Origin: Algoriphagus boseongensis
GTDB lineage: Bacteria > Bacteroidota > Bacteroidia > Cytophagales > Cyclobacteriaceae
DNA: 64,000 nucleotides
Direction of reading: 5' to 3'
Assembly (NCBI RefSeq): GCF_004362805.1
Contig: NZ_SNYF01000006.1
Location: forward strand, 62,001-126,000
The notes under the pieces were generated by a model. It made no database searches and was not told the origin of the DNA. It saw only the letters and a program-made list of their open reading frames with translations. Positions 1-9,024 of this stretch are shown here, one piece after another; within the stretch, counting starts at the first letter, position 1, and each line of letters opens with the position of its first letter. The translations under genes were made by a program, and so were the position numbers.

Positions 1-723
1 TTCAAATTGCAAGACCGTATCCACCATGTGCTCCAATACCTTGGGACCAGCAATCGAACCATCCTTGGTAATATGTCCAATCAGGAAAACTGGAGTTCCT
101 GTTTCCTTGGCAAACTTCATCAGCTCTGCCGTACATTCCCGAACCTGGGAAACAGATCCTGCAGCGGACTCCACATATTGACTGGAAAGGGTTTGGATGG
201 AATCAATGATTAGAAAATCAGGCTTGAGGAGTTCAATCTGCTGGAAAATCTGTTGGGTATTCGTTTCAGAAAGAACATAACAACCCGGATTCTTCGAACT
301 CATCCGGTCAGCTCTCATTTTGATCTGGGATTCACTTTCTTCACCGGAGACGTAAAGCACCGTCTTTCCATTCAGAATCAAAGCAATCTGAAGCATCAGG
401 GTGGACTTCCCAATTCCCGGCTCCCCTCCGATCAAAACCAAAGAACCGGGAACAATTCCTCCTCCAAGTACCCGATCTAACTCAGCATCTCCAGTGACCC
501 ATCGTGGCTGTTCTTCATAGTTTACCTCAGAAATTTTCTTAGGCGTACTTGCTTTTTTGGTGGATCCAGAGCTCTGCTTCCATGTTCCTTTCCCGGTATC
601 TTCCTTTTGGATGACTTCCTCTACATAGGTATTCCACTCTCCACAAGCTGGACATTTGCCTAGCCATTTGGGGCTTTGGGCTCCACAGTTTTGACAGAAA
701 AAAGAAGTTTTGATTTTAACCAT
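1..723 (-). CDS. radA: DNA repair protein RadA/Sms (3' part beyond window edge)
   Basis: RadA is a RecA-like ATPase that helps process recombination intermediates by driving branch migration. The reading frame runs from an ATG at 723 to the window edge without a stop, so only the first ~241 residues are seen. The N-terminus has the RadA zinc finger (CQNCG ... CPACGEW), followed by the family stretch VTGDAELDRVLGGG, a Walker A motif GGEPGIGKST and a Walker B-like FLIIDSIQTL. The RadA-specific KNRFG motif and the Lon-like C-terminal domain would lie outside the window. It is followed upstream, on the same strand, by polA, about 100 bases away. Identification is firm; completeness cannot be judged. 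Confidence 0.95.
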   Translation of the reverse strand, partial: MVKIKTSFFCQNCGAQSPKWLGKCPACGEWNTYVEEVIQKEDTGKGTWKQSSGSTKKASTPKKISEVNYEEQPRWVTGDAELDRVLGGGIVPGSLVLIGGEPGIGKSTLMLQIALILNGKTVLYVSGEESESQIKMRADRMSSKNPGCYVLSETNTQQIFQQIELLKPDFLIIDSIQTLSSQYVESAAGSVSQVRECTAELMKFAKETGTPVFLIGHITKDGSIAGPKVLEHMVDTVLQFE

Positions 724-820
724 TCCTAAAGTATCAAGTAAATGGTATCAAGTAGCTAGATCTAAGACCTGAATTAATACCGGTAATTTTTCAATTTTAA
801 AATCTTACAATTCTTTAATC

Positions 821-3646
821 TTAGTGGGCTTCCAGCCAATCCGACCCTACTCCAACCTCAACTTCAATCGGGACTGGGAGTTTGATAGCATTTGACATTA
901 GGCCAGGGATATTTTTCTTCAAAAGTTCAACTTCGTCTTTGTGCGCGTCAAAGACCAATTCATCGTGTACTTGAAGGATCATTTTGGACTTTAGCTTTTC
1001 CTTTTTCATCCAATCGTACACGTGGATCATGGCTACCTTGATCAAATCTGCTGCGGAACCCTGCAAGGGTGCATTGATGGCATTTCGCTCTGCAAATCCC
1101 CGCATAGTCATATTCCGGCTGTTGATGTCCCGGAGATATCGTCTCCTGCCAAGGATGGTTTCCACGTACTCGTCTTTTCTGGCCTTTTCTATGGCTCCGT
1201 CCATGTATTCTTTTACCGCAGGGAATTCCGTGAAATAGGCATCAATGATTTCCTTTGCCTCAGTCCGAGGGATAGAAAGTCTCTGAGCCAAGCCAAAAGC
1301 CGAAATCCCGTAGATAATCCCAAAATTGGCGGTTTTGGCTTTTCTCCTCATATCAGAGGTAACTTCCTCCAAAGGCACTTTGAAGATTTTGGCTGCCGTA
1401 GTGGCGTGAATATCTCTACCATTTTTGAAGGCCTCCAGCATGGATTCATCCTGAGAAAAAGCAGCCATTAGCCTCAATTCGATCTGTGAATAATCCGCAG
1501 AAAGCAGAATATGATTTTCATCCCTTGGCACAAAAGCCTTTCGGATTTCCCGACCTCTGGCAGTTCGAATAGGAATATTCTGAAGGTTGGGATTGATGGA
1601 AGACAATCGACCTGTGGCTGCGACAAACTGGTTGTAAGTCGTATGGATTCTTCCAGTCTTGGGATTGATCATGGTAGGCAAGGCATCTACATAAGTGGAT
1701 TTCAATTTGACCATTTGACGGAATTCCAAAATAGCCGAGGCAATTTCATGCTCATCCGCCAATTTGCTCAAAACTTCCTCTCCGGTTGCATATTGCCCTG
1801 TTTTGGTCTTCTTCGCTTTGGGATCCAGTTTGAGTTTTTCAAAAAGTACATCTCCCAGCTGCTTTGGTGATGCCAAATTGAACCGAACACCGGCAAGTTC
1901 ATAAACGCGTTTTTCGATTTCCTTACTTTCTTCGTCCAAGGCCACAGAAAGCTCCGCCAAGCTATCGGTATCGATTTTTACCCCCTCGAATTCCATAGAA
2001 GTAAGCACTTGGATCAAAGGATTTTCTACCTCATCAAAGAGTTTTACCAAGCCATTGCTCTTCAGAATGGGATCAAATTTTTTCTTCAATCTCAAGGTTA
2101 CATCTGCGTCCTCAGCAGCATAAGAAGTGACTTCGTCCTCATCCACATCACGCATATTACCTTGATTTTTCCCCTTTTTTCCAATCAATTCAGTGATCGA
2201 AACTGGTCTATAATTCAGGTATTGCTGGGCCAGCCAGTCCATGCTATGCTTTCCTTCTGGCTCAATCAGGTAATGGGCCAACATGGTGTCATAAAGGGTT
2301 CCCTTTACTTCGATTCCATAATTTTTCAGGACCAGCATATCGTATTTGATGTTTTGCCCGATTTTCAAAATGGACTCATTTTCGAATACAGGCCGAAGTA
2401 TTTCTAAAATTTCCTGAGTCTCTTTTTGATTGGCTGAAACAGGAATGTAGTAGGCCTCTCCCTCCACATAGGCAAAAGACAATCCTACTAATTCAGCTTT
2501 CATCGCATCCAGATCGGTAGTTTCTGTATCGAAACACAATTCTTTTTGAAGCAAAAGAAACTCAACCAATTCGCTAACTGCTTCCCTTCCTTTAATTTTA
2601 TGGTAATTGTGGATATTGGAATAAATCGTATCCAAAGCGACCGGCTCCAATATTGGATTTTCTTCTTCAACATCTTCCTCTGAAGAGGCAGATACCGAAG
2701 CTGAAGATCCGCCGAAAAGCTCCATTTGAGCAGGAGCTGCAATTGCTGGTTTTTTCCCAGATGAATCCTTGAAAATTCGGCTTGCCAAGGTTCTAAACTC
2801 CAATTCTGTAAAAATCGCCCGAAGCTTTTCCTCATCAAATCCATCGTATCGTAGGTCCACTTCATCAAACTCAACAGGAACGTCAATCTTGATCGTTGCC
2901 AATTCTTTGGACATAATGCCCTGCTGGGCAAAATTCTCCACATTCTCTTTTTGCTTGCCTTTGAGCTTATCCACATTGGCAATCAGACCTTCGACGGTAC
3001 CAAATTCCTTCAAAAGTTTGACCGCGGTTTTCTCCCCGATTCCAGGAATCCCAGGAATATTATCCACTGCATCACCCATCAGACCCAAAATATCCCGGAC
3101 CTGATCCACATGCTCGATATCCCATTTCGCACAAACTTGCTTTGGCCCCATGACATCCACCCCATTTCCCATGAAAGCGGGTTTGTATAGAAAAATATGA
3201 TCATCCACGATTTGTCCATAATCTTTATCAGGAGTCATCATATACACTGTGAAATGATCTTTCTCAGCTTTTTTTGCAATTGTCCCAATAATATCGTCTG
3301 CCTCAAATCCATCCATTTCCAGAATTGGGATTTTAAAGGCCTTAACAATTTCCTTTACCCAAGGAATAGAAGCTGTGATATCCTCAGGCTGGTCTTGGCG
3401 GTTTGCCTTGTATAATTCATATTGATAATGTCTGAAAGTAGGCCCTGGTAAATCAAAAGCAACAGCGATATGGCTGGGCTTTTCTTTTTCCAAAACTTCC
3501 AAAAGCGTATTGGTAAACCCAAGCATTACTCCAGTATTGAGCCCTTTGGAATTGATTCTAGGATTTTTACTGAATGCAAAATGTGCTCTATAAATCAGCG
3601 CCATTGCATCTAAAAGAAAAAGTTTATGGATTTGTTTTTGGGACAT
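821..3646 (-). CDS. polA: DNA polymerase I
   Basis: PolA fills gaps and removes RNA primers during replication and repair. At 941 residues it is full length with all three domains. The N-terminal 5'-3' exonuclease (about 1-300) carries MDGFEADD and the helix-hairpin-helix GIPGIGEKTA. The 3'-5' proofreading domain is intact: DTE at D373/E375, then NIKYD and YAAEDAD, so this enzyme should proofread, unlike Taq-type family members. The polymerase domain has motif A (DYSQIELR, D718), motif B (RRKAKTANFGIIYG) and motif C (VHDE, D895). An acidic Ser-rich linker separates the 5' nuclease from the proofreading domain. The gene stands alone, divergent from the small secreted protein at 3792. Confidence 0.97.
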   Translation of the reverse strand: MSQKQIHKLFLLDAMALIYRAHFAFSKNPRINSKGLNTGVMLGFTNTLLEVLEKEKPSHIAVAFDLPGPTFRHYQYELYKANRQDQPEDITASIPWVKEIVKAFKIPILEMDGFEADDIIGTIAKKAEKDHFTVYMMTPDKDYGQIVDDHIFLYKPAFMGNGVDVMGPKQVCAKWDIEHVDQVRDILGLMGDAVDNIPGIPGIGEKTAVKLLKEFGTVEGLIANVDKLKGKQKENVENFAQQGIMSKELATIKIDVPVEFDEVDLRYDGFDEEKLRAIFTELEFRTLASRIFKDSSGKKPAIAAPAQMELFGGSSASVSASSEEDVEEENPILEPVALDTIYSNIHNYHKIKGREAVSELVEFLLLQKELCFDTETTDLDAMKAELVGLSFAYVEGEAYYIPVSANQKETQEILEILRPVFENESILKIGQNIKYDMLVLKNYGIEVKGTLYDTMLAHYLIEPEGKHSMDWLAQQYLNYRPVSITELIGKKGKNQGNMRDVDEDEVTSYAAEDADVTLRLKKKFDPILKSNGLVKLFDEVENPLIQVLTSMEFEGVKIDTDSLAELSVALDEESKEIEKRVYELAGVRFNLASPKQLGDVLFEKLKLDPKAKKTKTGQYATGEEVLSKLADEHEIASAILEFRQMVKLKSTYVDALPTMINPKTGRIHTTYNQFVAATGRLSSINPNLQNIPIRTARGREIRKAFVPRDENHILLSADYSQIELRLMAAFSQDESMLEAFKNGRDIHATTAAKIFKVPLEEVTSDMRRKAKTANFGIIYGISAFGLAQRLSIPRTEAKEIIDAYFTEFPAVKEYMDGAIEKARKDEYVETILGRRRYLRDINSRNMTMRGFAERNAINAPLQGSAADLIKVAMIHVYDWMKKEKLKSKMILQVHDELVFDAHKDEVELLKKNIPGLMSNAIKLPVPIEVEVGVGSDWLEAH

Positions 3647-3791
3647 TATATGCTATTTTTAATTAAAGAATTCCTCATTGAGTCGAGCAATTTACAATTT
3701 TTCAAAGAGCTCCCTTAATAGTTTTCTTTTTGTTCTCTTGACAATCCAATTTGAAGAAAGTTTAAGTTCACACCATAACCCACCTAACTCT

Positions 3792-4085
3792 ATGAAAAAG
3801 TTACTAACCATTTTGATCCTTGTAGGTTCCATGAGTTTCATTGAAGCAGCTCCGATTAAAAAGCCAAAGAAAGATTTGACTGAGGAGCAAAAAGAATTGC
3901 TAGAAAAAATGGAAGCTCGTTTGGATGAAATTAAAGCGATGGATTTCAAATCCATGAGCAAGGAAGAAATCAAAGCGGTGAAGGAAGAAATGAAGGAAAT
4001 GAAAAAAGAAGCTGACGGTAAAGGAATTTACCTTTCAATCGGAGCAATTATCATTATTATCCTTCTTTTGATTTTGTTGCTTTAA
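3792..4085 (+). CDS. Small secreted or tail-anchored coiled-coil protein
   Basis: A 97-residue protein of unknown function. I chose the ATG at 3792 rather than an in-frame one at 3678 because it begins a typical signal peptide (MKKLLTILILVGSMSF, likely cut after EAA). A highly charged Lys/Glu-rich stretch (about 25-75) with heptad-like spacing follows, probably a coiled coil, then a very hydrophobic C-terminal segment (IGAIIIIILLLILLL) that ends at the stop codon. The product may therefore be anchored by its C-terminus in the inner membrane with the coiled coil outside. A strong hairpin terminator follows directly. No named domain recognised. Confidence 0.7.
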   Translation: MKKLLTILILVGSMSFIEAAPIKKPKKDLTEEQKELLEKMEARLDEIKAMDFKSMSKEEIKAVKEEMKEMKKEADGKGIYLSIGAIIIIILLLILLL

Positions 4086-4089
4086 TCTA

Positions 4090-4128
4090 AAAAGGGAGGC
4101 AAATCAAAATTGCCTCCCTTTTTATTTT
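4090..4128. terminator. Bidirectional rho-independent terminator
   Basis: An 11-bp perfect stem, AAAGGGAGGCA (4091-4101) pairing with TGCCTCCCTTT (4111-4121), is followed by a T-rich run on the + strand and preceded by an A run, so it can also serve the minus strand. It lies between the convergent genes ending at 4085 and 4129. Confidence 0.85.
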
Positions 4129-4572
4129 TCACTTTTTTGAATCCACTTCATTCAAATAATTTTTGACCTGGAGACTCCTCAGGAAAATCAGAATCAAGGG
4201 AATCAACCACGCCAGCTCATTGAAAACCAAGTGAAAAATACTTCGCTTGTTCCAGCCCAATTCAGAAGCAAAACCCAGAGTAAACCAAATTGCCAGGATG
4301 ATCTTCCCGGTTATTCCTGCCAATATCAGCCAAACCCAACTCACTGGATAAAACGCTGAAACAAAAATTACCAGACCCACTACAATCCCAAAAAGGCCGA
4401 AAAAAGCATAAGGAGGAATCTTTCCCATTTCCTCTCCCATAGAAAGCCATTGAAGTAATTCTGTACCATACCATTTGTAAAAAGCCGACCAACAAACCGT
4501 ATAAATACCTGCCAATAAAAGCAGGCCTCGAAAATGCATAGGGAATACAGGGAATTTGGGTTTTTGATCCAT
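4129..4572 (-). CDS. Hypothetical membrane protein, about four TM helices
   Basis: A 147-residue integral membrane protein that I cannot assign to a family. Hydrophobic segments lie at roughly residues 15-32, 52-72, 76-98 and 112-132, separated by short loops; the C-terminus is short and polar (NYLNEVDSKK). There is no signal peptide and no catalytic motif. It is divergently oriented to the amidase at 4647 with 74 bases between the two starts, a space that must hold both promoters. It converges on the small secreted protein with a shared terminator. Confidence 0.7.
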   Translation of the reverse strand: MDQKPKFPVFPMHFRGLLLLAGIYTVCWSAFYKWYGTELLQWLSMGEEMGKIPPYAFFGLFGIVVGLVIFVSAFYPVSWVWLILAGITGKIILAIWFTLGFASELGWNKRSIFHLVFNELAWLIPLILIFLRSLQVKNYLNEVDSKK

Positions 4573-4646
4573 GAACGGTTTGATTTTTTTAGGCTATTTA
4601 AACACCTTACTGCCTCAAGAGTTTGGCATAAATACAAAACTATCCA

Positions 4647-6326
4647 ATGAAACGAAAAATACACCTAGGTCAATTTCTAATTCTGGCTTTAGGAGCAATT
4701 GCTTTCCTGACACTCGGGTTTACTTTGGGCAGAAATACCGGAGAAATCACTCCAATTTCTATTGATGCGGCAGCCGATTTGATCGGTCTTTCTTTTTCTC
4801 CGCAAGAGAAAGACAGCATGATTTCCAACTTGAATAACCAGAGAAATAATCTGGAAAACCTGCGAAAAATCAAGCTTGAAAACTCCCTAGCCCCTTCTTT
4901 AATTTTCAATCCTCTTCCTCAGGGATTCTATCCTAGCCAGGAGCAAAAGGCCCAAGATTGGGGGCTATCTAAAAATGTCAGCCTTCCGGAAAAAGAAAAT
5001 GACATCGCCTACATGCCAGTGCATGAACTAGCAGTCCTGATCCAAACCAAAAAAATCTCCTCAGAAAGACTTACTCAGATATATCTCAATCGGATTAAAA
5101 CCTATTCTGATACACTCCAGTGTCTGATCACCTTGATGGAAAATTCTGCTTTGGAAAAAGCCAGAGCTATGGACAAGGAATTGGCAGAAGGAAAATACCG
5201 TGGCCCATTGCATGGAATTCCTTACGGCATCAAAGATCTTTTGGCAGTTACCGGAACGAAGACCACCTGGGGTGCTGCACCTTTCAAAGACCAAGTAATT
5301 GATGAAACTGGTACCGTGGTACAAAAACTGGATGAGGCAGGGGGAGTTTTGGTAGGAAAATTTACTTTGGGTGCTCTCGCGATGGGTGACATTTGGTATG
5401 GGGGCGTGACCAAAAACCCATGGAATCTAAACCAAGGATCAAGCGGTTCATCCGCAGGTTCTGCTTCAGCGGTCAGTGCAGGATTGGTACCTTTTGCAAT
5501 TGGCACTGAAACTTTGGGTTCAATCGTTTCTCCATCCACCAGAAACGGAGTAACGGGATTACGACCAACTTTTGGACGGGTAAGCAGACATGGAGCTATG
5601 GCATTGAGCTGGTCCATGGACAAAATCGGGCCGATTTCACGTTCCGCAGTTGACAATGCCATCGTGCTTTCTGTAATCAACGGAATGGATGAAAAAGATC
5701 CATTTACCATTTCAGCTGCTTTCAATTACTCGGCTAAAAATGAGGTGAAGAAACTTAAAGTTGGCTATTTCAAGCCTTTCTTTGAAGGAGACCGCCCTAC
5801 TCTCAAAAATGATTTGGAAGTTCTGAAAGTCCTGGAAAATCAGGGAATTGAACTTCATCCACTGGAATTAAAGACAAGCGTCAATGCAGCACCAATTGTA
5901 AGTATGCTGATGGTGGAAGGAGCGGCAGCCTTTGATGAGCTCACCCGTCTCAATTTGGATGATCAGCTGGTAGCTCAGGGAAGAAATGCCTGGCCAAATC
6001 TTTTCCGTGCGGCAAGATTTATCCCCGCTGTGGAGTATGTGCAAATGAGCCGACAAAGAAGTTTATTGATCAAAGAAATGCATGAATTGATGAAAGGGTA
6101 TGATGTGATTGTCACTCCTTCTTTTGCCGGACAGCAACTTCAAATCACCAATCTTACCGGGCATCCGGCGCTTTGTCTACCCAATGGATTTAGCGAAAAT
6201 GGAAGTCCAACTTCTATCACTCTTTTGGCAAACTTATTTGATGAAGAAAAGCTCATCATGCTGGGAAGACTCATCCAGGAAAATACAGACTGGCAGGCTA
6301 AAAGACCTCCATTATTTGACAGATAA
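4647..6326 (+). CDS. Membrane-anchored or exported amidase (amidase signature family)
   Basis: Amidase-signature enzymes hydrolyse C-N amide bonds with a Ser-cisSer-Lys triad. All elements are visible in this 559-residue protein: catalytic Lys196 in GIPYGIKD, the Gly/Ser-rich loop GSSGSSAG (264-271) with the cis-Ser, and the nucleophile Ser292 in GTETLGSI. The N-terminus is a hydrophobic segment (about 8-28) acting as signal peptide or anchor, so the enzyme probably works in the periplasm and not as part of the GatCAB tRNA amidotransferase. No gatB or gatC is adjacent. The substrate cannot be told from sequence. A terminator follows 4 bases after the stop. Confidence 0.88.
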   Translation: MKRKIHLGQFLILALGAIAFLTLGFTLGRNTGEITPISIDAAADLIGLSFSPQEKDSMISNLNNQRNNLENLRKIKLENSLAPSLIFNPLPQGFYPSQEQKAQDWGLSKNVSLPEKENDIAYMPVHELAVLIQTKKISSERLTQIYLNRIKTYSDTLQCLITLMENSALEKARAMDKELAEGKYRGPLHGIPYGIKDLLAVTGTKTTWGAAPFKDQVIDETGTVVQKLDEAGGVLVGKFTLGALAMGDIWYGGVTKNPWNLNQGSSGSSAGSASAVSAGLVPFAIGTETLGSIVSPSTRNGVTGLRPTFGRVSRHGAMALSWSMDKIGPISRSAVDNAIVLSVINGMDEKDPFTISAAFNYSAKNEVKKLKVGYFKPFFEGDRPTLKNDLEVLKVLENQGIELHPLELKTSVNAAPIVSMLMVEGAAAFDELTRLNLDDQLVAQGRNAWPNLFRAARFIPAVEYVQMSRQRSLLIKEMHELMKGYDVIVTPSFAGQQLQITNLTGHPALCLPNGFSENGSPTSITLLANLFDEEKLIMLGRLIQENTDWQAKRPPLFDR

Positions 6327-6330
6327 ACAG

Positions 6331-6359
6331 AAAAGCCCGGCAAAACCGGGCTTTTTTTT
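6331..6359. terminator. Rho-independent terminator after amidase gene
   Basis: Stem AAAGCCCGG / CCGGGCTTT with a short CAAAA loop, followed by eight T. The A-rich 5' flank lets it act weakly on the minus strand for the lipoprotein gene ending at 6380. Confidence 0.88.
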
Positions 6360-6379
6360 ATGAGTTCCATGTTTGGGAA

Positions 6380-6937
6380 TTATTTGACAATACCCTGAAT
6401 CTTGATATTAGTCGGTTTCAAGAACATGACTTTTTGGGTGGTCTCTATCGTGTAATGATCCAATTTTTGGGTGAGTTGGTTGATATAAAATTCACCCATC
6501 GTGGTACTTGAGAAAAACATATTTTCCTCTTTCATCTTAAATGAAATCGACCCCGGATAATTCCCATTAAACCGAACAACGATTTGCTGTACCTTCCCTT
6601 TTTCTCCAGGAAGCAATTCATGGATCAGCAAATCATACTTTGCATCGGTGGAATAGGAGGTCGCCAAGGAAGGCAAATTGATATCTGCCTGGTAAAACAC
6701 AGCAAATTCCTCCTTCCAATCCTCCACAGTGTAGACAGTATCCACAATAGATTCCGTACCGTTGATTCTGGAGGTCTTGGTTACCTCCACTCCTTCCAAT
6801 TTTGAAAGCTCCAAATCCAAAAAACTCTTTACATCGAAGTAGGGGAGTTTTTCTAATTGGAGTCTTTCTTCAGAAGAAGAACATGCAAGCAAAGACCCTA
6901 GCACTAGGGCAAATAAGAGATTTAAATAAACTTTCAT
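6380..6937 (-). CDS. Hypothetical lipoprotein, gpmI operon
   Basis: A 185-residue protein with a lipobox (GSLLAC, Cys19) after a hydrophobic signal, followed by Ser-Ser-Ser-Glu-Glu; it should be lipidated and exported. The mature part is a mix of predicted beta strands and has no motif I recognise. The start codon lies 3 bases downstream of the gpmI stop codon, so the two genes are almost certainly co-transcribed, although a link to glycolysis is not evident. Confidence 0.75.
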   Translation of the reverse strand: MKVYLNLLFALVLGSLLACSSSEERLQLEKLPYFDVKSFLDLELSKLEGVEVTKTSRINGTESIVDTVYTVEDWKEEFAVFYQADINLPSLATSYSTDAKYDLLIHELLPGEKGKVQQIVVRFNGNYPGSISFKMKEENMFFSSTTMGEFYINQLTQKLDHYTIETTQKVMFLKPTNIKIQGIVK

Positions 6938-6940
6938 GGA

Positions 6941-8461
6941 TTATATCAGGATTTCCCCGGTCATTTCGGCAGGGATTTCCACACCCATCAATTTGAGGAT
7001 AGTCGGTGCCAAATCGCCTAATTTTCCGTCCTTGACCGGAATTTGTTCGTTGCCATCAACTAAGATAAAGGGAACTAGATTCGTGGTATGCGCGGTATTT
7101 GGCGAACCATCTTCATTGATCATCATATCGGAATTCCCATGATCAGCTATGACAATCGTAGTGTAGCCATTTTCCAATGCGGTAGTTACTACACTTTTTG
7201 CGCATTCATCCACAGCTTCACAAGCTTTGACCGCAGCATCAAAATCACCCGTATGCCCTACCATGTCGGCATTGGCAAAATTTAAACAGATGAAATCTGC
7301 ACTTTTCTTTTTCAACTCAGGATTTATCTTGGCAGCAATTTCAAAAGCACTCATTTCTGGCTTCAGATCATAGGTGGCTACCTTTGGAGAAGGGCAAAGA
7401 AGACGGCTTTCTCCAATGAATTCTTTCTCCCTTCCTCCTGAGAAAAAGAAAGTCACATGGGGATATTTCTCTGTCTCAGCGATTCGAATTTGTTTTTTAT
7501 TCGCTCTTTCCAAAACTTCACCCAGAGTATTATTCAAGTTATCCTTTTCAAAAAGAACCTGAACCCCCTTGAATGTATCGTCATAATTGGTGAAGGTGAT
7601 GTAGTCGAGATTCAATTTTTTCATATTGTAATCTTCGAAGTCCTTCTGGGTCAGAACTTGAGTAATTTCTCTTCCACGATCTGTTCTGAAATTGAAGCAA
7701 ATCACCAAATCTCCTTCCTCAATCTTTGCAAGAGGTTTATTGTCCGAGCCAACATGGATAATTGGTCGGATAAATTCATCCGTTACGTTGTTTTTGTAGG
7801 ATTTGGAAATGGCGGCAAGAATATCTTTTGATTTTTCTCCCTCTCCATGGACCATGGCGTCATAGGCCAATTTCACTCTTTCCCAGCGGTTGTCCCGGTC
7901 CATTGCATAATACCTTCCGATTACCGAAGCAATCTGCCCGGTGGAATCCTTTAGATGATTCTGCAAATCTTCCAAGTATTTGATTCCTCCCTTTGGATCG
8001 GTATCTCTTCCGTCTGTAAAGGCATGAATGAAAGCATTTTCAAAGCCATGGAATTTCGCTGCATCACACAAACCTTTCAAATGATCAATGTGAGCATGAA
8101 CCCCTCCATCAGAAACCAACCCGATAAAATGAGCTTTTTTGTTAGCAGCTTTGGTTTTTGCGAAAGCAGCAGCCAAAACAGGATGAGTATTTAATTCCCC
8201 ATTCTTCACTGCCTGATTGATTTTGACCAGATCCTGGTATACCACCCGACCAGCGCCAATATTCATATGTCCTACTTCCGAGTTACCCATTTGTCCTTCA
8301 GGGAGACCCACTGCCAAACCGGATGCTTCCAATCTTGCATGAGGATACTTGGTGTAAAGACTATCTACAAAAGGGGTTTTGGCTTTATCAATAGCTGAAA
8401 CAGCGGGGTTGGTAGCTATGCCCCAACCATCCAAAATCATCAGTAAAACTTTCTTGTCCAT
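6941..8461 (-). CDS. gpmI: 2,3-bisphosphoglycerate-independent phosphoglycerate mutase
   Basis: GpmI interconverts 3-phosphoglycerate and 2-phosphoglycerate in glycolysis using two Mn2+ ions. The 506-residue protein has the usual length and all landmarks: MILDGWG at the N-terminus with the first metal Asp, the phospho-acceptor Ser61 in GQMGNSEVGH, the DGRDTDP motif, NFRTDRGREI, and the C-terminal metal ligands in FANADMVGHTGD and IADHGNSD. It heads a two-gene operon with the lipoprotein gene. A TAnnTTTG promoter box ends four bases before the ATG, suggesting a leaderless transcript. Confidence 0.97.
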   Translation of the reverse strand: MDKKVLLMILDGWGIATNPAVSAIDKAKTPFVDSLYTKYPHARLEASGLAVGLPEGQMGNSEVGHMNIGAGRVVYQDLVKINQAVKNGELNTHPVLAAAFAKTKAANKKAHFIGLVSDGGVHAHIDHLKGLCDAAKFHGFENAFIHAFTDGRDTDPKGGIKYLEDLQNHLKDSTGQIASVIGRYYAMDRDNRWERVKLAYDAMVHGEGEKSKDILAAISKSYKNNVTDEFIRPIIHVGSDNKPLAKIEEGDLVICFNFRTDRGREITQVLTQKDFEDYNMKKLNLDYITFTNYDDTFKGVQVLFEKDNLNNTLGEVLERANKKQIRIAETEKYPHVTFFFSGGREKEFIGESRLLCPSPKVATYDLKPEMSAFEIAAKINPELKKKSADFICLNFANADMVGHTGDFDAAVKACEAVDECAKSVVTTALENGYTTIVIADHGNSDMMINEDGSPNTAHTTNLVPFILVDGNEQIPVKDGKLGDLAPTILKLMGVEIPAEMTGEILI

Positions 8462-8465
8462 GGGA

Positions 8466-8473
8466 CAAATATA
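8466..8473 (-). promoter_or_regulatory. TAnnTTTG -7 box of gpmI
   Basis: On the minus strand the sequence reads TATATTTG, then TCCC, then the gpmI ATG. It matches the Bacteroidota sigma-A -7 consensus exactly. I see no good TTG -33 element at the usual distance of about 19 bases. Confidence 0.5.
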
Positions 8474-8588
8474 TTACTTTTCAAGCCAAAATTCCCCAGC
8501 AAAAATTTTTGGACAGGTGTTGTCGCCTACTTTTTTGAACCTAAAAATTTGAATCTTCAACTGATTTTTTTGGCTTGGATTTTGCCAA

Positions 8589-8993
8589 ATGAGCTCGATG
8601 CTTCTTTTCAAAATTATCCTTTCCCTTTGGCTTTCATTTCAACCTGACCCAAATGTCATGGGGGATATCAATTCTATTGATCCCATAATATCTGCTTTGG
8701 AAAGTGGGTCGAGTTATGAATTGGCTAAATTTTTTGATTCCTCCATCTCATTGAATATCAATGGACAACAGGGCGATTACTCTAAAAATCAGGCGGAATT
8801 AGTTTTGAAAGATTTTTTCAAAAAGAATCCCTCCCAGGGCTTTTCTATTCTTTACCAAAAAGAAAACCAAGGGAATATCAGTACCTATATTGGGGAATAC
8901 GCCAGTGTTCCGAGCACCTACAAGGTTTTTATCAAAGTCTCCCAAGCCAGCAGCTCCTATAGAATTTACAGCTTGGATTTCGTAAAAAACTAA
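8589..8993 (+). CDS. DUF4783-family protein
   Basis: A 134-residue protein resembling DUF4783, a Bacteroidota family of unknown function that commonly precedes nadC. It has a short hydrophobic N-terminus (LLFKIILSLWLSF) that looks like a signal peptide, then a small alpha+beta domain of the NTF2-like kind, with the ALESGSS .. LAKFFDSSI .. QAELVLKDFF pattern and a YRIYSLDF C-terminus. The start may be the ATG at 8589 or an in-frame ATG at 8598. The sequence TTTGCCAA immediately before the ATG repeats the arrangement seen upstream of nadC. nadC begins 31 bases downstream on the same strand. Confidence 0.75.
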   Translation: MSSMLLFKIILSLWLSFQPDPNVMGDINSIDPIISALESGSSYELAKFFDSSISLNINGQQGDYSKNQAELVLKDFFKKNPSQGFSILYQKENQGNISTYIGEYASVPSTYKVFIKVSQASSSYRIYSLDFVKN

Positions 8994-9012
8994 GTCAACC
9001 CGCGGATTTGGC

Positions 9013-9020
9013 TATTTTTG
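9013..9020 (+). promoter_or_regulatory. TAnnTTTG -7 box of nadC
   Basis: TATTTTTG, then CCAA, then the ATG of nadC. It is an exact match to the Bacteroidota -7 consensus; the gap to the start codon is four bases, so transcription would begin at or next to the ATG. No clear -33 element is seen. Confidence 0.5.
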
Positions 9021-9024
9021 CCAA

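Noticed and set aside
4647-6326. GatA subunit of tRNA amidotransferase
   Set aside because: The protein has an N-terminal membrane or signal segment and lacks gatB or gatC neighbours.
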